Positions 21,498 through 30,339 of a DNA stretch of 64,000 nt are shown here, one piece after another. This stretch comes from Nocardioides litoris (GTDB lineage Bacteria > Actinomycetota > Actinomycetes > Propionibacteriales > Nocardioidaceae): contig NZ_VDMR01000002.1 in assembly GCF_006346315.1 (NCBI RefSeq), positions 1-64,000 on the forward strand, written 5' to 3'. A program made the translations under genes and the position numbers. The first letter of the stretch is position 1, and each line of letters begins with the position of its first letter. The notes below the pieces were generated by a model. The model had not been told where the DNA came from. It saw only the letters and a program-made list of their open reading frames with translations, and searched no databases.

Positions 21498-21866
21498 ATG
21501 ACGTACGACGACGCGCTGGCCGCGCGGGTCAGGTCGCTGCTCGGCGACCTGGTCGACGGGTCGGGCGGCGGGCCGGTGGAGGAGGAACGGCTGTTCGGCG
21601 GGCTGGGGTTCCTGGTCGCCGGCCACATGCCGGTCTGCGTCAGCGGCCGGGGCGAGGGCCTGCTGGTCCGGGTGCCCGAGCCCGACGGCGAGGCGCTCGT
21701 CGCCGCCAGCGGGGACACCGGCGACGTGGCGTGGATGGCGATGGGTGCCCGCACCGCACGCACCTGGGTCCGCGTCGCCGACCGGGCCCTGGTCGCCGAC
21801 GACGCGCTGGCGTCGTGGGTCGAGCGCGGGCTGGCTGTCGTACGCGGGCTGCCGCCGAGGCGCTGA
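21498..21866 (+). CDS. TfoX/Sxy N-terminal domain protein
   Basis: The 122-residue protein matches the TfoX_N pattern: VEEERLFGGLGFLVAGHMPV, then a strand-rich centre and MAMGARTARTWVRV near the end. In Proteobacteria Sxy/TfoX is a competence regulator. Stand-alone short versions in actinobacteria have no established role, so no competence function is implied. It is monocistronic and convergent with scoAB, separated by a hairpin. Confidence 0.78.
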   Translation: MTYDDALAARVRSLLGDLVDGSGGGPVEEERLFGGLGFLVAGHMPVCVSGRGEGLLVRVPEPDGEALVAASGDTGDVAWMAMGARTARTWVRVADRALVADDALASWVERGLAVVRGLPPRR

Positions 21867-21920
21867 GCAGGCCCGCCCCAGCCGCCCGGCCTCCCCGGGG
21901 ATGCAACCGGGTGTCCCGTG

Positions 21921-21952
21921 CACCACCCCTGCGGTCTACCGCAGGGGTAGTG
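21921..21952. terminator. Bidirectional hairpin between tfoX-like gene and scoB
   Basis: ACCCCTGCGGT (21925-21935) pairs perfectly with ACCGCAGGGGT (21938-21948) over a 2-nt loop, with CAC/GTG extending the stem across a mismatch. Both flanking genes end toward it. Confidence 0.75.
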
Positions 21953-21998
21953 CCTCGGACACGGAGCTGCAGCTCCGGACCGGGCCCGCAGCCGACCC

Positions 21999-22640
21999 TC
22001 AGTCGGCGAGCACCTCGGGCTCGGTCTTCTCGCGGACCTCGTCCAGCGTCACGCCGGGCGCGAGCTCGACGAGCCGCAGGCCGCCCTCGCCGCCCCGCGC
22101 CACGTCGAGGACGGCGAGGTCGGTGATGATGCGCTCCACGACCCCGCGGCCGGTGTAGGGCAGCGAGCACTGCTCGACGATCTTGTAGGACCCGTCGCGC
22201 GCGACGTGCTCCATCAGCACGATGACCCGCTTGGCGCCGTGCACGAGGTCCATCGCACCGCCCATGCCCTTGACCATCTTGCCCGGGATCATCCAGTTGG
22301 CGATGTCGCCCGCGGCCGAGACCTGCATGGCTCCGAGGATCGCGGCGTCGATCTTGCCGCCGCGGATCATCCCGAACGACGTCGCGGAGTCGAAGAACGA
22401 CGCCCCCGCCCGCAGCGTGACGGTCTCCTTGCCGGCGTTGATGAGGTCGGGGTCCTCCTCGCCGTCGTAGGGGTAGGCGCCGGTGCCGAGCACGCCGTTC
22501 TCCGACTGCAGCACCAGCTCGACGTCGTCGGGCACGTAGTTGGGCACCAGCGTCGGCAGGCCGATGCCGAGGTTGACGTAGGACCCGTCGGCCAGCTCGG
22601 CGGCGGCCCGGGCCGCCATCTCCTCGCGCGTCCAGCTCAT
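21999..22640 (-). CDS. scoB: 3-oxoacid CoA-transferase subunit B
   Basis: The 213-residue subunit contains [14 protein letters not shown] and LQSENGVLG, where the Glu is the catalytic residue that forms the enzyme-CoA thioester in this family. With ScoA it moves CoA from succinyl-CoA to acetoacetate or another 3-oxoacid, feeding ketone bodies and branched-chain products into acetyl-CoA. The ATG overlaps the scoA stop by four bases. Length is normal (about 210-220). Confidence 0.94.
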   Translation of the reverse strand: MSWTREEMAARAAAELADGSYVNLGIGLPTLVPNYVPDDVELVLQSENGVLGTGAYPYDGEEDPDLINAGKETVTLRAGASFFDSATSFGMIRGGKIDAAILGAMQVSAAGDIANWMIPGKMVKGMGGAMDLVHGAKRVIVLMEHVARDGSYKIVEQCSLPYTGRGVVERIITDLAVLDVARGGEGGLRLVELAPGVTLDEVREKTEPEVLAD

Positions 22641-23431
22641 GCCTGCTCCCCCGCCCCGTCCGGCCGCGGCCGGACGGTCTTCTTCTCGATCGGCTTGTCG
22701 GCGGCCTGCTCGGGCGTCAGCTGCACCACCCGCTGGACGAAGACCCCCGGCGTGTGGACCGCGTCGGGGTCGATCTCGCCGGGCTCGACGAGGTGCTCGA
22801 CCTCGGCGATCGTGGTGCGACCGCACATCGCGGCCAGCGGGTTGAAGTTGCGCGCCGACTTGCGGAAGACGAGGTTGCCGTGGCGGTCGCCCTTCCAGGC
22901 CCGCACCAGGCCGAAGTCGGCCACGATGGCCTCCTCCAGCACGAACTCCCGCGGGCCGTCCGCGGTCTCGAACGTGCGGGTGTCCTTGGGCGGTGAAGCC
23001 TTCACGACGTCGCCGTCGCTGTCGTAGCGCCAGGGCAGCCCGCCCTCGGCGACCTGGGTGCCGCCGCCGGTCGCGGTGTAGAACGCCGCGATGCCCGAGC
23101 CGCCGGCCCGCATCCGCTCGGCGAGCGTGCCCTGCGGGGTGAGCTCGACCTCCAGCTCCCCGGCGAGGTACTGCCGGGCGAACTCCTTGTTCTCCCCGAC
23201 GTACGACGACACCATCCGGCGCAGGCGGCCGGCGAAGAGCAGCTTGCCCAGGCCGGCCGCGTCGACGCCGGCGTTGTTGGAGACGGCCTCGAGGTCGTCG
23301 ACCCCCGCTGCCAGCAGCGCGTCGATGAGCACCTCGGGCACGCCGCACAGCCCGAACCCCCCGACCGCGATCGTCGAGCCCGACCCGATGTCGGCGACCG
23401 CCTCGGCCGCCGACGAGACCACCTTGTCCAT
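22637..23431 (-). CDS. scoA: 3-oxoacid CoA-transferase subunit A
   Basis: The 264-residue subunit has the glycine-rich [16 protein letters not shown] and [19 protein letters not shown], standard for subunit A, and ends with a charged tail. ATG 23431 is chosen over an in-frame GTG at 23440 because TAGGGT (23444-23439) lies 7 nt upstream, the leaderless pattern. It forms an operon with scoB and is divergent from the first Get3-like ATPase gene (117-bp gap). Confidence 0.93.
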   Translation of the reverse strand: MDKVVSSAAEAVADIGSGSTIAVGGFGLCGVPEVLIDALLAAGVDDLEAVSNNAGVDAAGLGKLLFAGRLRRMVSSYVGENKEFARQYLAGELEVELTPQGTLAERMRAGGSGIAAFYTATGGGTQVAEGGLPWRYDSDGDVVKASPPKDTRTFETADGPREFVLEEAIVADFGLVRAWKGDRHGNLVFRKSARNFNPLAAMCGRTTIAEVEHLVEPGEIDPDAVHTPGVFVQRVVQLTPEQAADKPIEKKTVRPRPDGAGEQA

Positions 23432-23438
23432 GCTCGGC

Positions 23439-23444
23439 ACCCTA
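23439..23444 (-). promoter_or_regulatory. -10 box (TAGGGT) for leaderless scoA
   Basis: Read on the minus strand, TAGGGT is followed by 7 nt and then the scoA ATG. The same box and spacing occur before dnaX. Confidence 0.55.
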
Positions 23445-23548
23445 GTCCGGTGCCGTCACGAGGGGTGACCGGCCTCACGCCGCCCGGCGGCCCCCGGCGC
23501 CCCTGCTTCACCCACCCGGGTCGGCCCCATCCCCTACGCTCGCGGACC

Positions 23549-24532
23549 ATGAGCGACTGGCCGAAGGTCCGGCTGCACGTCGTGACCGGCAAGGGCGGCA
23601 CCGGCAAGTCGACGGTGGCGGCGGCACTCGCGCTGGCCCTGGCCTCCGGCGGCAAGAACGTCCTGCTCTGCGAGGTCGAGGGCCGCCAGGGCATCGCCCG
23701 GATGTTCGACGTCGACCCGCTGCCCTTCGAGGAGCGGCGGCTCACCACCGGCCTGCCCGGCCCCGACGGCACGCCGGGCGTCGTCCACGCGCTGCACATC
23801 GACCCCGAGGCCGCGCTGCTGGAGTACCTCGCCCTCTACTACAAGCTCGGCCGCGCTGGCCGCGCGCTCGACCGGTTCGGCGTCATCGAGTTCGCCACCA
23901 CCATCGCCCCGGGCGTGCGCGACGTGCTGCTCACCGGCAAGGTCTTCGAGGCCGTGCAGCGCAACAGCCGCAACAAGGGCGCCATCGAGTACGACGCCGT
24001 GGTGCTCGACGCCCCGCCGACGGGCCGGATCGTGCAGTTCCTCAACGTCAGCAACGAGCTCGCCGGGCTGGCCAAGGTCGGCCCGGTGAGGTCGCAGGCC
24101 GACACGATGATGACGCTGTTCCGCTCGCCGCGCACCGCGGTGCACCTGGTGACCGTGCTGGAGGAGATGCCCGTGCAGGAGACCAGCGACGGCATCGCCG
24201 AGCTCCGCTCGGTCGACCTGCCGGTCGGCGGGGTCGTGGTCAACCTCGTCCGGCCCCAGGACCTGACCCCCGAGCAGCTCGCCGCCGTCGACGCCGGCAC
24301 CGTGGCCGCCGACCTCGAGGCGGCCGGCGTCGCGCCGGTGCCGACGCTGGTCGACTCCCTGGTCACCGAGGGCCGCGAGCACGCCGAGCGCCGCACGCTC
24401 GAGGCCTCCCAACGGGCCATCGTCGCCGGGCTCGACGTGCCGGCGTACGAGCTGCCGCGGCTGCCGCAGGGCGTCGACCTCGGCGCGCTCTACGAGCTGG
24501 CCGGCTCGCTGCGCGAGCAGGGGCTGGCGTGA
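23549..24532 (+). CDS. Get3/ArsA-like ATPase, first of a pair (Rv3679/BagA-like)
   Basis: The 327-residue protein carries the deviant Walker A GKGGTGKST with both the signature Lys15 and Lys20, a switch-like VVLDAPPTGR, and a family-typical C-terminus. Homologous proteins in M. tuberculosis form a heteromeric pair related to eukaryotic Get3 and ArsA. Their true client is not settled; tail-anchored protein targeting has not been shown generally. TACGCT (23535-23540) is 8 nt before ATG 23549, so it may be leaderless. The stop overlaps the next gene (GTGA). Confidence 0.88.
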   Translation: MSDWPKVRLHVVTGKGGTGKSTVAAALALALASGGKNVLLCEVEGRQGIARMFDVDPLPFEERRLTTGLPGPDGTPGVVHALHIDPEAALLEYLALYYKLGRAGRALDRFGVIEFATTIAPGVRDVLLTGKVFEAVQRNSRNKGAIEYDAVVLDAPPTGRIVQFLNVSNELAGLAKVGPVRSQADTMMTLFRSPRTAVHLVTVLEEMPVQETSDGIAELRSVDLPVGGVVVNLVRPQDLTPEQLAAVDAGTVAADLEAAGVAPVPTLVDSLVTEGREHAERRTLEASQRAIVAGLDVPAYELPRLPQGVDLGALYELAGSLREQGLA

Positions 24533-25704
24533 GCCCGGCGTCGCGGGTCGGGCCCACCGCGGCCTCCCCCGCTCCCCCGCTCGACGTCGACGCGCTGCTC
24601 GACGACCGCGAGGTCGGCATCATCGTGTGCTGCGGCTCCGGTGGGGTCGGCAAGACCACCACCTCGGCCGCCCTGGCCCTGCGCGCGGCCGAGCGCGGCC
24701 GCAAGGTCGTGGTGCTGACCATCGACCCGGCCCGGCGGCTGGCGCAGTCGATGGGCATCGAGGCCCTCGACAACACCCCGCGCCCGGTCACCGACGTCGA
24801 CACCGGGGCCGGCGGCAGCCTCGACGCGATGATGCTCGACATGAAGCGCACCTTCGACGAGGTGGTCGAGAGCCAGGCCAGCCCCGAGAAGGCCCAGCAG
24901 ATCCTGGACAACCCCTTCTACATCGCCCTGTCGAGCTCCTTCGCCGGCACCCAGGAGTACATGGCGATGGAGAAGCTCGGGCAGATCCACGCCGACTCCG
25001 TCGCCCCGGGCGGTGACGGCCGCTACGACCTGATCGTCGTCGACACCCCGCCGTCGCGCTCGGCGCTGGACTTCCTCGACGCCCCCGAGCGGCTCTCCAG
25101 CTTCCTCGACGGCCGCTTCATCCGGCTGATGCTGGCCCCGGCCCGCGGTCCGATGAAGCTGATGGGCGCCGGGTTCGGCCTCATCACCAACGCGCTCACC
25201 AAGATCCTGGGCGCCCAGGTGCTCCGCGACCTGCAGACGTTCGTGGCGGCCATCGACACCGTCTTCGGCGGCTTCCGGGCCCGGGCCACCAAGACCTACG
25301 CGCTGCTCCAGGCGCGCGGCACCGCCTTCGTCGTGGTGGCCGCGCCCGAGCCCGACGCGCTGCGCGAGGCGGCGTACTTCGTCGAGCGGCTCAGCGGCGA
25401 CCAGATGCCGCTCGCCGGCATGGTCGTCAACCGCGCCGCCCAGGCGCCGGCCGGCGACCTCGACGCCGACGAGGCGGCCAGCGTCGCGGCCCGGTTGCGC
25501 CGCGACGACCCCGGCTCGGTCACCGCCGGCCTGCTGCGCCTGCACGCCGACCGGGTCCGCCTCGTCGAGCGCGAGGGCCAGCTGCGCCGCGGCTTCGCCA
25601 CCGCCCACCCTCAGGTCGCCACGGCCGTCGTCCCGGCGCTCCCGGCAGACGTCCACGACCTCGAGGGCCTGCGCCGCATCGGCACCCTGCTCGCCGACGC
25701 CTGA
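24529..25704 (+). CDS. Get3/ArsA-like ATPase, second of a pair (Rv3680/BagB-like)
   Basis: The 391-residue protein has Walker A GSGGVGKTTT (36-45). The signature lysine of the deviant P-loop is replaced by Ser37, whereas the upstream paralogue keeps it. Switch-type motif VVDTPPSRSALDFLDAP and TIDPARRLAQSMG are typical. A helical, methionine-containing segment (about 185-230, FIRLMLAPARGPMKLMG) resembles a client-binding region. Unequal active sites suggest the two products work as a heterodimer. GTG 24529 overlaps the preceding stop. Confidence 0.88.
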   Translation: MSPASRVGPTAASPAPPLDVDALLDDREVGIIVCCGSGGVGKTTTSAALALRAAERGRKVVVLTIDPARRLAQSMGIEALDNTPRPVTDVDTGAGGSLDAMMLDMKRTFDEVVESQASPEKAQQILDNPFYIALSSSFAGTQEYMAMEKLGQIHADSVAPGGDGRYDLIVVDTPPSRSALDFLDAPERLSSFLDGRFIRLMLAPARGPMKLMGAGFGLITNALTKILGAQVLRDLQTFVAAIDTVFGGFRARATKTYALLQARGTAFVVVAAPEPDALREAAYFVERLSGDQMPLAGMVVNRAAQAPAGDLDADEAASVAARLRRDDPGSVTAGLLRLHADRVRLVEREGQLRRGFATAHPQVATAVVPALPADVHDLEGLRRIGTLLADA

Positions 25705-25737
25705 GACCGCGCGGCCCCGGCACGCCGGCCGCGGTGG

Positions 25738-25817
25738 CCTCGAGGCTCGTCGCCGGCGCTCCTCGCACCGCGGCCACCGGTGGCTGAGGTGCGAGCGCAG
25801 CGAGCCTCGAAGCCCCG
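25738..25817. repeat. Palindromic repeat family B (long hairpin)
   Basis: The left arm CCTCGAGGCTCGTCGCCGGC pairs imperfectly with the right arm GCAGCGAGCCTCGAAGCCCC around a GGCCACCGGTGGC core. A second copy is at 63707-63793. It lies between convergent ATPase and whiB genes and could terminate both. Confidence 0.8.
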
Positions 25818-25891
25818 GACGCGCGACGACCCCGCGGCGACGCCGGTGACGGCGTACGGCGCGGGGCCGGCGGGTGCTCGCAGGGAGCGGG

Positions 25892-26179
25892 TCAGGCAGT
25901 GACGCTGACCTTGGTCGCGTCGCGGCGGGCGGTCTCGAGGACCGTGCGCCAGGAGGCGTTGGGCCGGCGGCGGATCAGCGCCCGGCGCTCGCGCTCGGTC
26001 ATGCCACCCCAGACGCCCCACTCGATCTGGTTGTCCAGGGCCTCGGCGAGGCACTCGGTGCGCACGGGGCACCCCTGGCAGAGCTGCTTGGCCTTGTTCT
26101 GCTCGGCCCCTCGAACGAACAGCTTGTCCGGCTGCTCGGCCTTGCACGCGGCGCGCGGCGCCCAGTCCTCAACCCACAT
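25892..26179 (-). CDS. WhiB-family iron-sulfur regulator (WhiB4-like by position)
   Basis: The 95-residue protein has the four cluster cysteines (12, 34, 37, 43; AAC, CQGC, TEC), the turn GVWGG, and a basic C-terminus (RRALIRRRPN) for DNA contact. WhiB proteins bind a [4Fe-4S] cluster sensitive to O2 and NO and often partner with SigA. Its location between Get3-like ATPases and a class A PBP is the place of Rv3681c (whiB4), which supports that subgroup; sequence alone does not prove it. Confidence 0.93.
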   Translation of the reverse strand: MWVEDWAPRAACKAEQPDKLFVRGAEQNKAKQLCQGCPVRTECLAEALDNQIEWGVWGGMTERERRALIRRRPNASWRTVLETARRDATKVSVTA

Positions 26180-26415
26180 GATGATGTCCCCACATCAGAC
26201 GAGAGCGGTTGTGCGCCCCATGACGCCGTCCCTGTCCCTGACTCTCAAGGACAAAGTTAAGGAACCATCCCCAGGTCGCGACAGGGCTCGTTAGACCCAA
26301 CTTCGCTAGTCACAAATGACTAGTCCACCATGACCACCCCCGGGCTGGGGTCGGCGAGCGAGCCGGTCACGACGCAGCCGCGGCGCGAGGAATCCGGGGG
26401 TCGACAGGGCTCACG

Positions 26416-26421
26416 TACCCT
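26416..26421 (+). promoter_or_regulatory. -10 box (TACCCT) for leaderless PBP gene
   Basis: TACCCT is followed by exactly 7 nt and GTG 26429. This decides the PBP start over an in-frame ATG at 26330. Confidence 0.55.
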
Positions 26422-26428
26422 GGTGGCC

Positions 26429-28528
26429 GTGTCCAGGCCCCGGTCCGAGCGTCCCCGCCCCACGACCGTCCTCTCCCACCTGGGAGTGATGGCGATCGTC
26501 TCCGTCGTGCTCGGCGTCGTCGTCTCCGGGCTCGCGATCCCGTTCGCGGGCCTGCTCGGCTTCGCGGCCAAGAGCACGGCCGAGACCACCGACGACCTGC
26601 CGCTGGAGCTGGAGTTCGGCGCCCTGCCGCAGAAGACCACGATCTACGCCGGCGACGGCAGCGTCCTGGCCTCGGTCTTCGACCAGAACCGCATCAACGT
26701 CCCGCTCGACCAGATCTCGCGCACGATGGTGGAGGCGCTGATCTCGATCGAGGACTACCGCTACTACCAGCACGGGGCGCTCGACGTGAAGGGCACGATG
26801 CGCGCCCTGGTCACCAACCTCGGCTCGGGCGGCGTCGTCCAGGGTGGCTCCTCGATCACCCAGCAGCTGGTCAAGCAGACCCTCTTCAACGCCGCCGACA
26901 CCGCTGAGGAGCGGCAGGCCGTCACCGACGACACCTACGCCCGCAAGCTGCAGGAGCTGCGCTACGCGATCGCGGTGGAGAAGAAGTACTCCAAGGACCA
27001 GATCCTCGAGCAGTACCTCAACACCGTCTACTTCGGTGACGGCGCCTACGGCATCCAGGCCGCCGCCCGGCACTACTTCGACGTCAACGCCCGCAAGCTC
27101 AACCTCAACCAGTCCGCGATCCTGGCCGGCCTGGTGCAGAACCCCACGGGCTTCGACCCCACCAACCACCCCGACCGGGCCCTCGAGCGGCGCGACGTCG
27201 TCCTCGACCGGATGGCCCAGCTCGGCGCCATCACGCAGGCCCAGGCCGACGAGGTCAAGGCCCGTCGGCTCCGGCTCGACCCCCAGCCGCGCGAGAACGG
27301 CTGCATCAGCAGTCGCGCACCGTTCTTCTGCAACTACGTCCTGGAGTACCTCCTCGACGACAAGTCGCTCGGCCGCAACAAGGAGGAGCGCGACCGGCTC
27401 ATCAAGTCCGGCGGCCTGAAGATCTACACCACCGTCGACCTGCAGGACCAGGAGGCCGCCGACGCCGCGGTCGCCGCCAGCGTGCGCCCGACCGACCAGG
27501 CCATCGGGGCGCTCGCGATGGTCGAGCCCGGCACCGGCCAGGTCAAGGCGCTCGCGCAGTCGCGCCCCATGGGCCGCAACAAGGCGGAGGGCCAGACCTT
27601 CCTCAACTACGTCGTCCCCTCCAAGTACGGCGACTCCAACGGCTTCCAGGCCGGGTCGACGTTCAAGGCCTTCGTGCTCGCCGACGCCATCGAGAAGGGC
27701 ACCCCGCTCAACCAGCGCATCCCCTCGCCCAACGGCCCGGTGACGATGCAGGAGAGCGAGTACGAGAACTGCGACGGCGAGCCCTACGGCTACGGCAGCT
27801 TCCCGATCTCCAACTCGGTGCAGTCCGGTGGCACCGAGGACCTCTACTCCGGCACCCAGAACTCCATCAACACGTTCTTCCTCAACCTCGAGAAGCGCAC
27901 CGGCATCTGCGACCCCTACGAGCTGGCCAAGAAGATGGGCGTGCGGCTCACCTGCCCCGACCAGGGCAGCTGCCCCGGCGTGTCGCCCGAGCGCGTCCCC
28001 TTCTTCACCCTCGGCGTCGCCGACGTCAGCCCGCTCGAGATGGCCGAGGCCTACGCCACCTTCGCCGCCCGCGGCACGCACTGCCCGTCGCGACCGGTGA
28101 CCAAGATCGAGGACGCCAACGGCAACCCGCTCAAGGAGTACTCCTCGCGCTGCGAGCAGGTGATGTCGGAGTCCACCGCCGACGCGGTCAACGACATCCT
28201 GCGCGGCGTCATCGACAACGGCTTCGCCTCCGCCCAGCGCCTGCCGGTGCCGGCCGCGGGCAAGACCGGTACGACGGGCGGCGCGGCCGGCTCCCCCGCC
28301 GTGTGGTTCAACGGCTACACCCCCGAGCTCGCCACCGCGGCCATGATCGCCGGCGCCAACGAGTTCGGCAGCCCGCTCGGCCTCGACGGCCAGGTCATCA
28401 ACGGCCGCGTCGTCAGCGCCTCGGGGTCCGGCCTGGCCGCACCGATGTGGGGCGCCGCGATGAAGGCGATCGCCCCCCGGCTCGACTACGTCGACTTCGA
28501 CCCGCCGCAGGTGGCCGGCGCGCGGTGA
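26429..28528 (+). CDS. ponA2: Class A penicillin-binding protein (glycosyltransferase/transpeptidase), PonA2-like
   Basis: The 699-residue bifunctional peptidoglycan synthase has one N-terminal membrane helix (about 15-45). The GT51 domain has catalytic Glu108 (EDYRYYQHG) and GGSSITQQLVKQTL. The transpeptidase domain has SxxK at Ser410-Lys413 (GSTFKAF), an SxN-like motif in TQNSINTFF and KTGTT at 612. It polymerises and cross-links glycan outside the membrane. It lies where ponA2 (Rv3682) does, but ends right after the transpeptidase domain with no PASTA domain. A short GT-rich frame overlaps its stop (see findings). Confidence 0.93.
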   Translation: MSRPRSERPRPTTVLSHLGVMAIVSVVLGVVVSGLAIPFAGLLGFAAKSTAETTDDLPLELEFGALPQKTTIYAGDGSVLASVFDQNRINVPLDQISRTMVEALISIEDYRYYQHGALDVKGTMRALVTNLGSGGVVQGGSSITQQLVKQTLFNAADTAEERQAVTDDTYARKLQELRYAIAVEKKYSKDQILEQYLNTVYFGDGAYGIQAAARHYFDVNARKLNLNQSAILAGLVQNPTGFDPTNHPDRALERRDVVLDRMAQLGAITQAQADEVKARRLRLDPQPRENGCISSRAPFFCNYVLEYLLDDKSLGRNKEERDRLIKSGGLKIYTTVDLQDQEAADAAVAASVRPTDQAIGALAMVEPGTGQVKALAQSRPMGRNKAEGQTFLNYVVPSKYGDSNGFQAGSTFKAFVLADAIEKGTPLNQRIPSPNGPVTMQESEYENCDGEPYGYGSFPISNSVQSGGTEDLYSGTQNSINTFFLNLEKRTGICDPYELAKKMGVRLTCPDQGSCPGVSPERVPFFTLGVADVSPLEMAEAYATFAARGTHCPSRPVTKIEDANGNPLKEYSSRCEQVMSESTADAVNDILRGVIDNGFASAQRLPVPAAGKTGTTGGAAGSPAVWFNGYTPELATAAMIAGANEFGSPLGLDGQVINGRVVSASGSGLAAPMWGAAMKAIAPRLDYVDFDPPQVAGAR

Positions 28529-28701
28529 GCGCCACCGCGGGCGGGACCACGGGCGGGACCTCGGGCGGGACCGTTCCGGCACCGACCCCGGCCTGACAGG
28601 CCCTGGTCACCGGCCGGCGGGCCTGGCTCGCGGGTCTCGCGGCCGTGGCGCTCGCCGTGGTGCCAGTGGCCCGGCTGCTGGGCGGCTGACCCTGCGCCGG
28701 C

Positions 28702-29157
28702 TCAGCCGAGCTGGCGGCGTACCTCCGCGGCCACGGCGCCGCCGTCGGCGCGGCCCTTGACCTGCGGCTGCACGACGCCCATGACCTTGCCCATGGCGCG
28801 CATGCCCTCGCCGGCGGCGCCGGTCTGCTCGATCGCCGCGGCCACGATCGCCACCACCTCCTCGGCCGTGAGCTGCTGGGGCAGGTAGGCCGCGATCACC
28901 TCGGCCTCGGCCCGCTCCTGGGCGGCGCTCTCGGCCCGACCACCGTCCTCGAACGCGGTGGCGGCCTCGCGGCGCTTCTTGGCCTCCTTGGTCAGCACGT
29001 CGAGCACCTCGGCGTCGCTGAGCTCACGCGACTCCTCGCCCGCGACCTCGGCCGTGGTGACCGAGGTCAGGACCATGCGCAAGGTGGAGGAGCGGAGCTT
29101 GTCGCGGTCCTTCATCGCGGCGGTCAGGTCGGCGCGCAGCTGCTCCTTGAGGGTCAT
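28702..29157 (-). CDS. GatB/YqeY domain protein
   Basis: The 151-residue protein matches YqeY: TLKEQLRADLTAAMKDRDK at the start, LTKEAKKRREAATAFEDGGR in the middle, and MGKVMGVVQPQVKGRADG near the end. The domain equals the tRNA-binding tail of GatB, but the free-standing form has no fixed role. CACAAT (29170-29165) is 7 nt before ATG 29157, so it is probably leaderless. It is divergent from the phosphoesterase gene with only 26 bp between the starts. Confidence 0.9.
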   Translation of the reverse strand: MTLKEQLRADLTAAMKDRDKLRSSTLRMVLTSVTTAEVAGEESRELSDAEVLDVLTKEAKKRREAATAFEDGGRAESAAQERAEAEVIAAYLPQQLTAEEVVAIVAAAIEQTGAAGEGMRAMGKVMGVVQPQVKGRADGGAVAAEVRRQLG

Positions 29158-29183
29158 GCCCAGCATTGTGGCAGCCTGGCGCC

Positions 29184-30104
29184 GTGCCTCCGACCGGGTT
29201 CCCCACGCGCCTCCTCGGGGCCGGCGCCCTCCTCGGCTCCGCCGTCGCGGCGTACGCCGCCCACGAGGCCCGGGCCTACACGCTGCGCCACGTCGAGGTG
29301 CCGGTGCTGCCCGCCGGCGCGCGCCCGCTGCGGGTGCTGCACCTCAGCGACCTGCACGTCGTGCCGACCCAGCGGCGCAAGCTCGACTGGGTGCGCGGGC
29401 TCGCCGACCTGCGCCCCGACCTGGTCGTCGACACCGGCGACAACCTCGCCCACCGGGACGCCGTGCCCGCCGTCGTCGACGCGCTCGGCGGCCTGCTCGA
29501 CGTGCCGGGGGTCTTCGTGCACGGGTCCAACGACTACTTCGAGCCGACCGTGCGCAACCCGCTGCGCTACCTGCTCCCCGACGACGGGCGCCGGCACACC
29601 CACACCCCGCAGCTGCCGTGGCGCGAGCTCTCCCGCCGGTTCACCGACGCCGGCTGGCTCGACCTGACCAACCGCCGCGACCGGCTCGCCGTCGGCGACC
29701 TCACCCTCGCCCTGGCCGGCGTCGACGACCCGCACCTGGCCTACGACCGGCTCGAGGAGGTGCAGGGCCCCGCCGACGCCTCCGCCGACCTGCGCCTGGC
29801 GGTCGCGCACGCGCCGTACCTGCGGGTCCTCGACCAGTACGCCGCCGACGGGTACGACGCCGTCGTGGCCGGCCACACCCACGGCGGCCAGGTCTGCCTG
29901 CCCGGCGGCCGGGCGCTGACCACCAACTGCGACCTCGACCCGGCCCGCGCCCGCGGGCTGCACCGCCACCCCGCCGACTCGCAGCCCGGCGAACCCGGCT
30001 CGGCCTGGCTGCACGTCTCGGCCGGGCTCGGCACCAACCCCTACGTCCGGTTCCGGGTCGCCTGCCGGCCCGAGGCCACGCTCCTGCGGCTGGTCCCGCG
30101 CTGA
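29184..30104 (+). CDS. Membrane-associated metallophosphoesterase (Rv3683-like)
   Basis: The 306-residue protein has an N-terminal hydrophobic anchor (about 8-26), then calcineurin-type motifs HLSDLH, DTGDNL, GSNDYF, AVAHAPYL and AGHTHGGQ. The usual GNHE box is GSND here, as in some YkuE-like enzymes. It probably hydrolyses a phosphoester at the membrane surface (YkuE-like or lipid pyrophosphatase-like); the substrate is unknown. GTG 29184 is used because it gives a compact signal anchor. It follows ponA2 as in M. tuberculosis. Confidence 0.88.
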   Translation: MPPTGFPTRLLGAGALLGSAVAAYAAHEARAYTLRHVEVPVLPAGARPLRVLHLSDLHVVPTQRRKLDWVRGLADLRPDLVVDTGDNLAHRDAVPAVVDALGGLLDVPGVFVHGSNDYFEPTVRNPLRYLLPDDGRRHTHTPQLPWRELSRRFTDAGWLDLTNRRDRLAVGDLTLALAGVDDPHLAYDRLEEVQGPADASADLRLAVAHAPYLRVLDQYAADGYDAVVAGHTHGGQVCLPGGRALTTNCDLDPARARGLHRHPADSQPGEPGSAWLHVSAGLGTNPYVRFRVACRPEATLLRLVPR

Positions 30105-30188
30105 TCCCGCGCTCATCCCGATTGCGGCGGCGCGTGACGGCTCGGGTATGCTCACCGACTGGTGAACCGGCCCCGTGCCGATCGCCAT

Positions 30189-30262
30189 CGGGCTGTGGCG
30201 CAGCTTGGTAGCGCGCCTCGTTCGGGACGAGGAGGCCGCAGGTTCAAATCCTGTCAGCCCGA
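30189..30262 (+). tRNA. tRNA-Pro (anticodon CGG)
   Basis: The 74-nt cloverleaf has acceptor CGGGCTG (30189-30195) pairing with CAGCCCG (30255-30261), discriminator A, D-arm GGCGCAGCTTGGTAGCGC, anticodon stem CCTCG/CGAGG with loop TTCGGGA (CGG at 30223-30225), and T-loop GTTCAAATC. No CCA is encoded. A 5'-C acceptor start is typical of tRNA-Pro. Confidence 0.97.
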
Positions 30263-30339
30263 CTTCTCATCGCACCGCACCACCCGACCCCGGTCCGGAT
30301 CCCCGGCCGGGGTCGAGTCGTCCGTGGGAGGATCCTCCG

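Noticed and set aside
28990..30211. Plus-strand frame of 417 codons across the phosphoesterase gene
   Set aside because: Shadow frame: almost entirely Ala/Arg/Pro/Gly with no motif, while the metallophosphoesterase frame holds all five family motifs.
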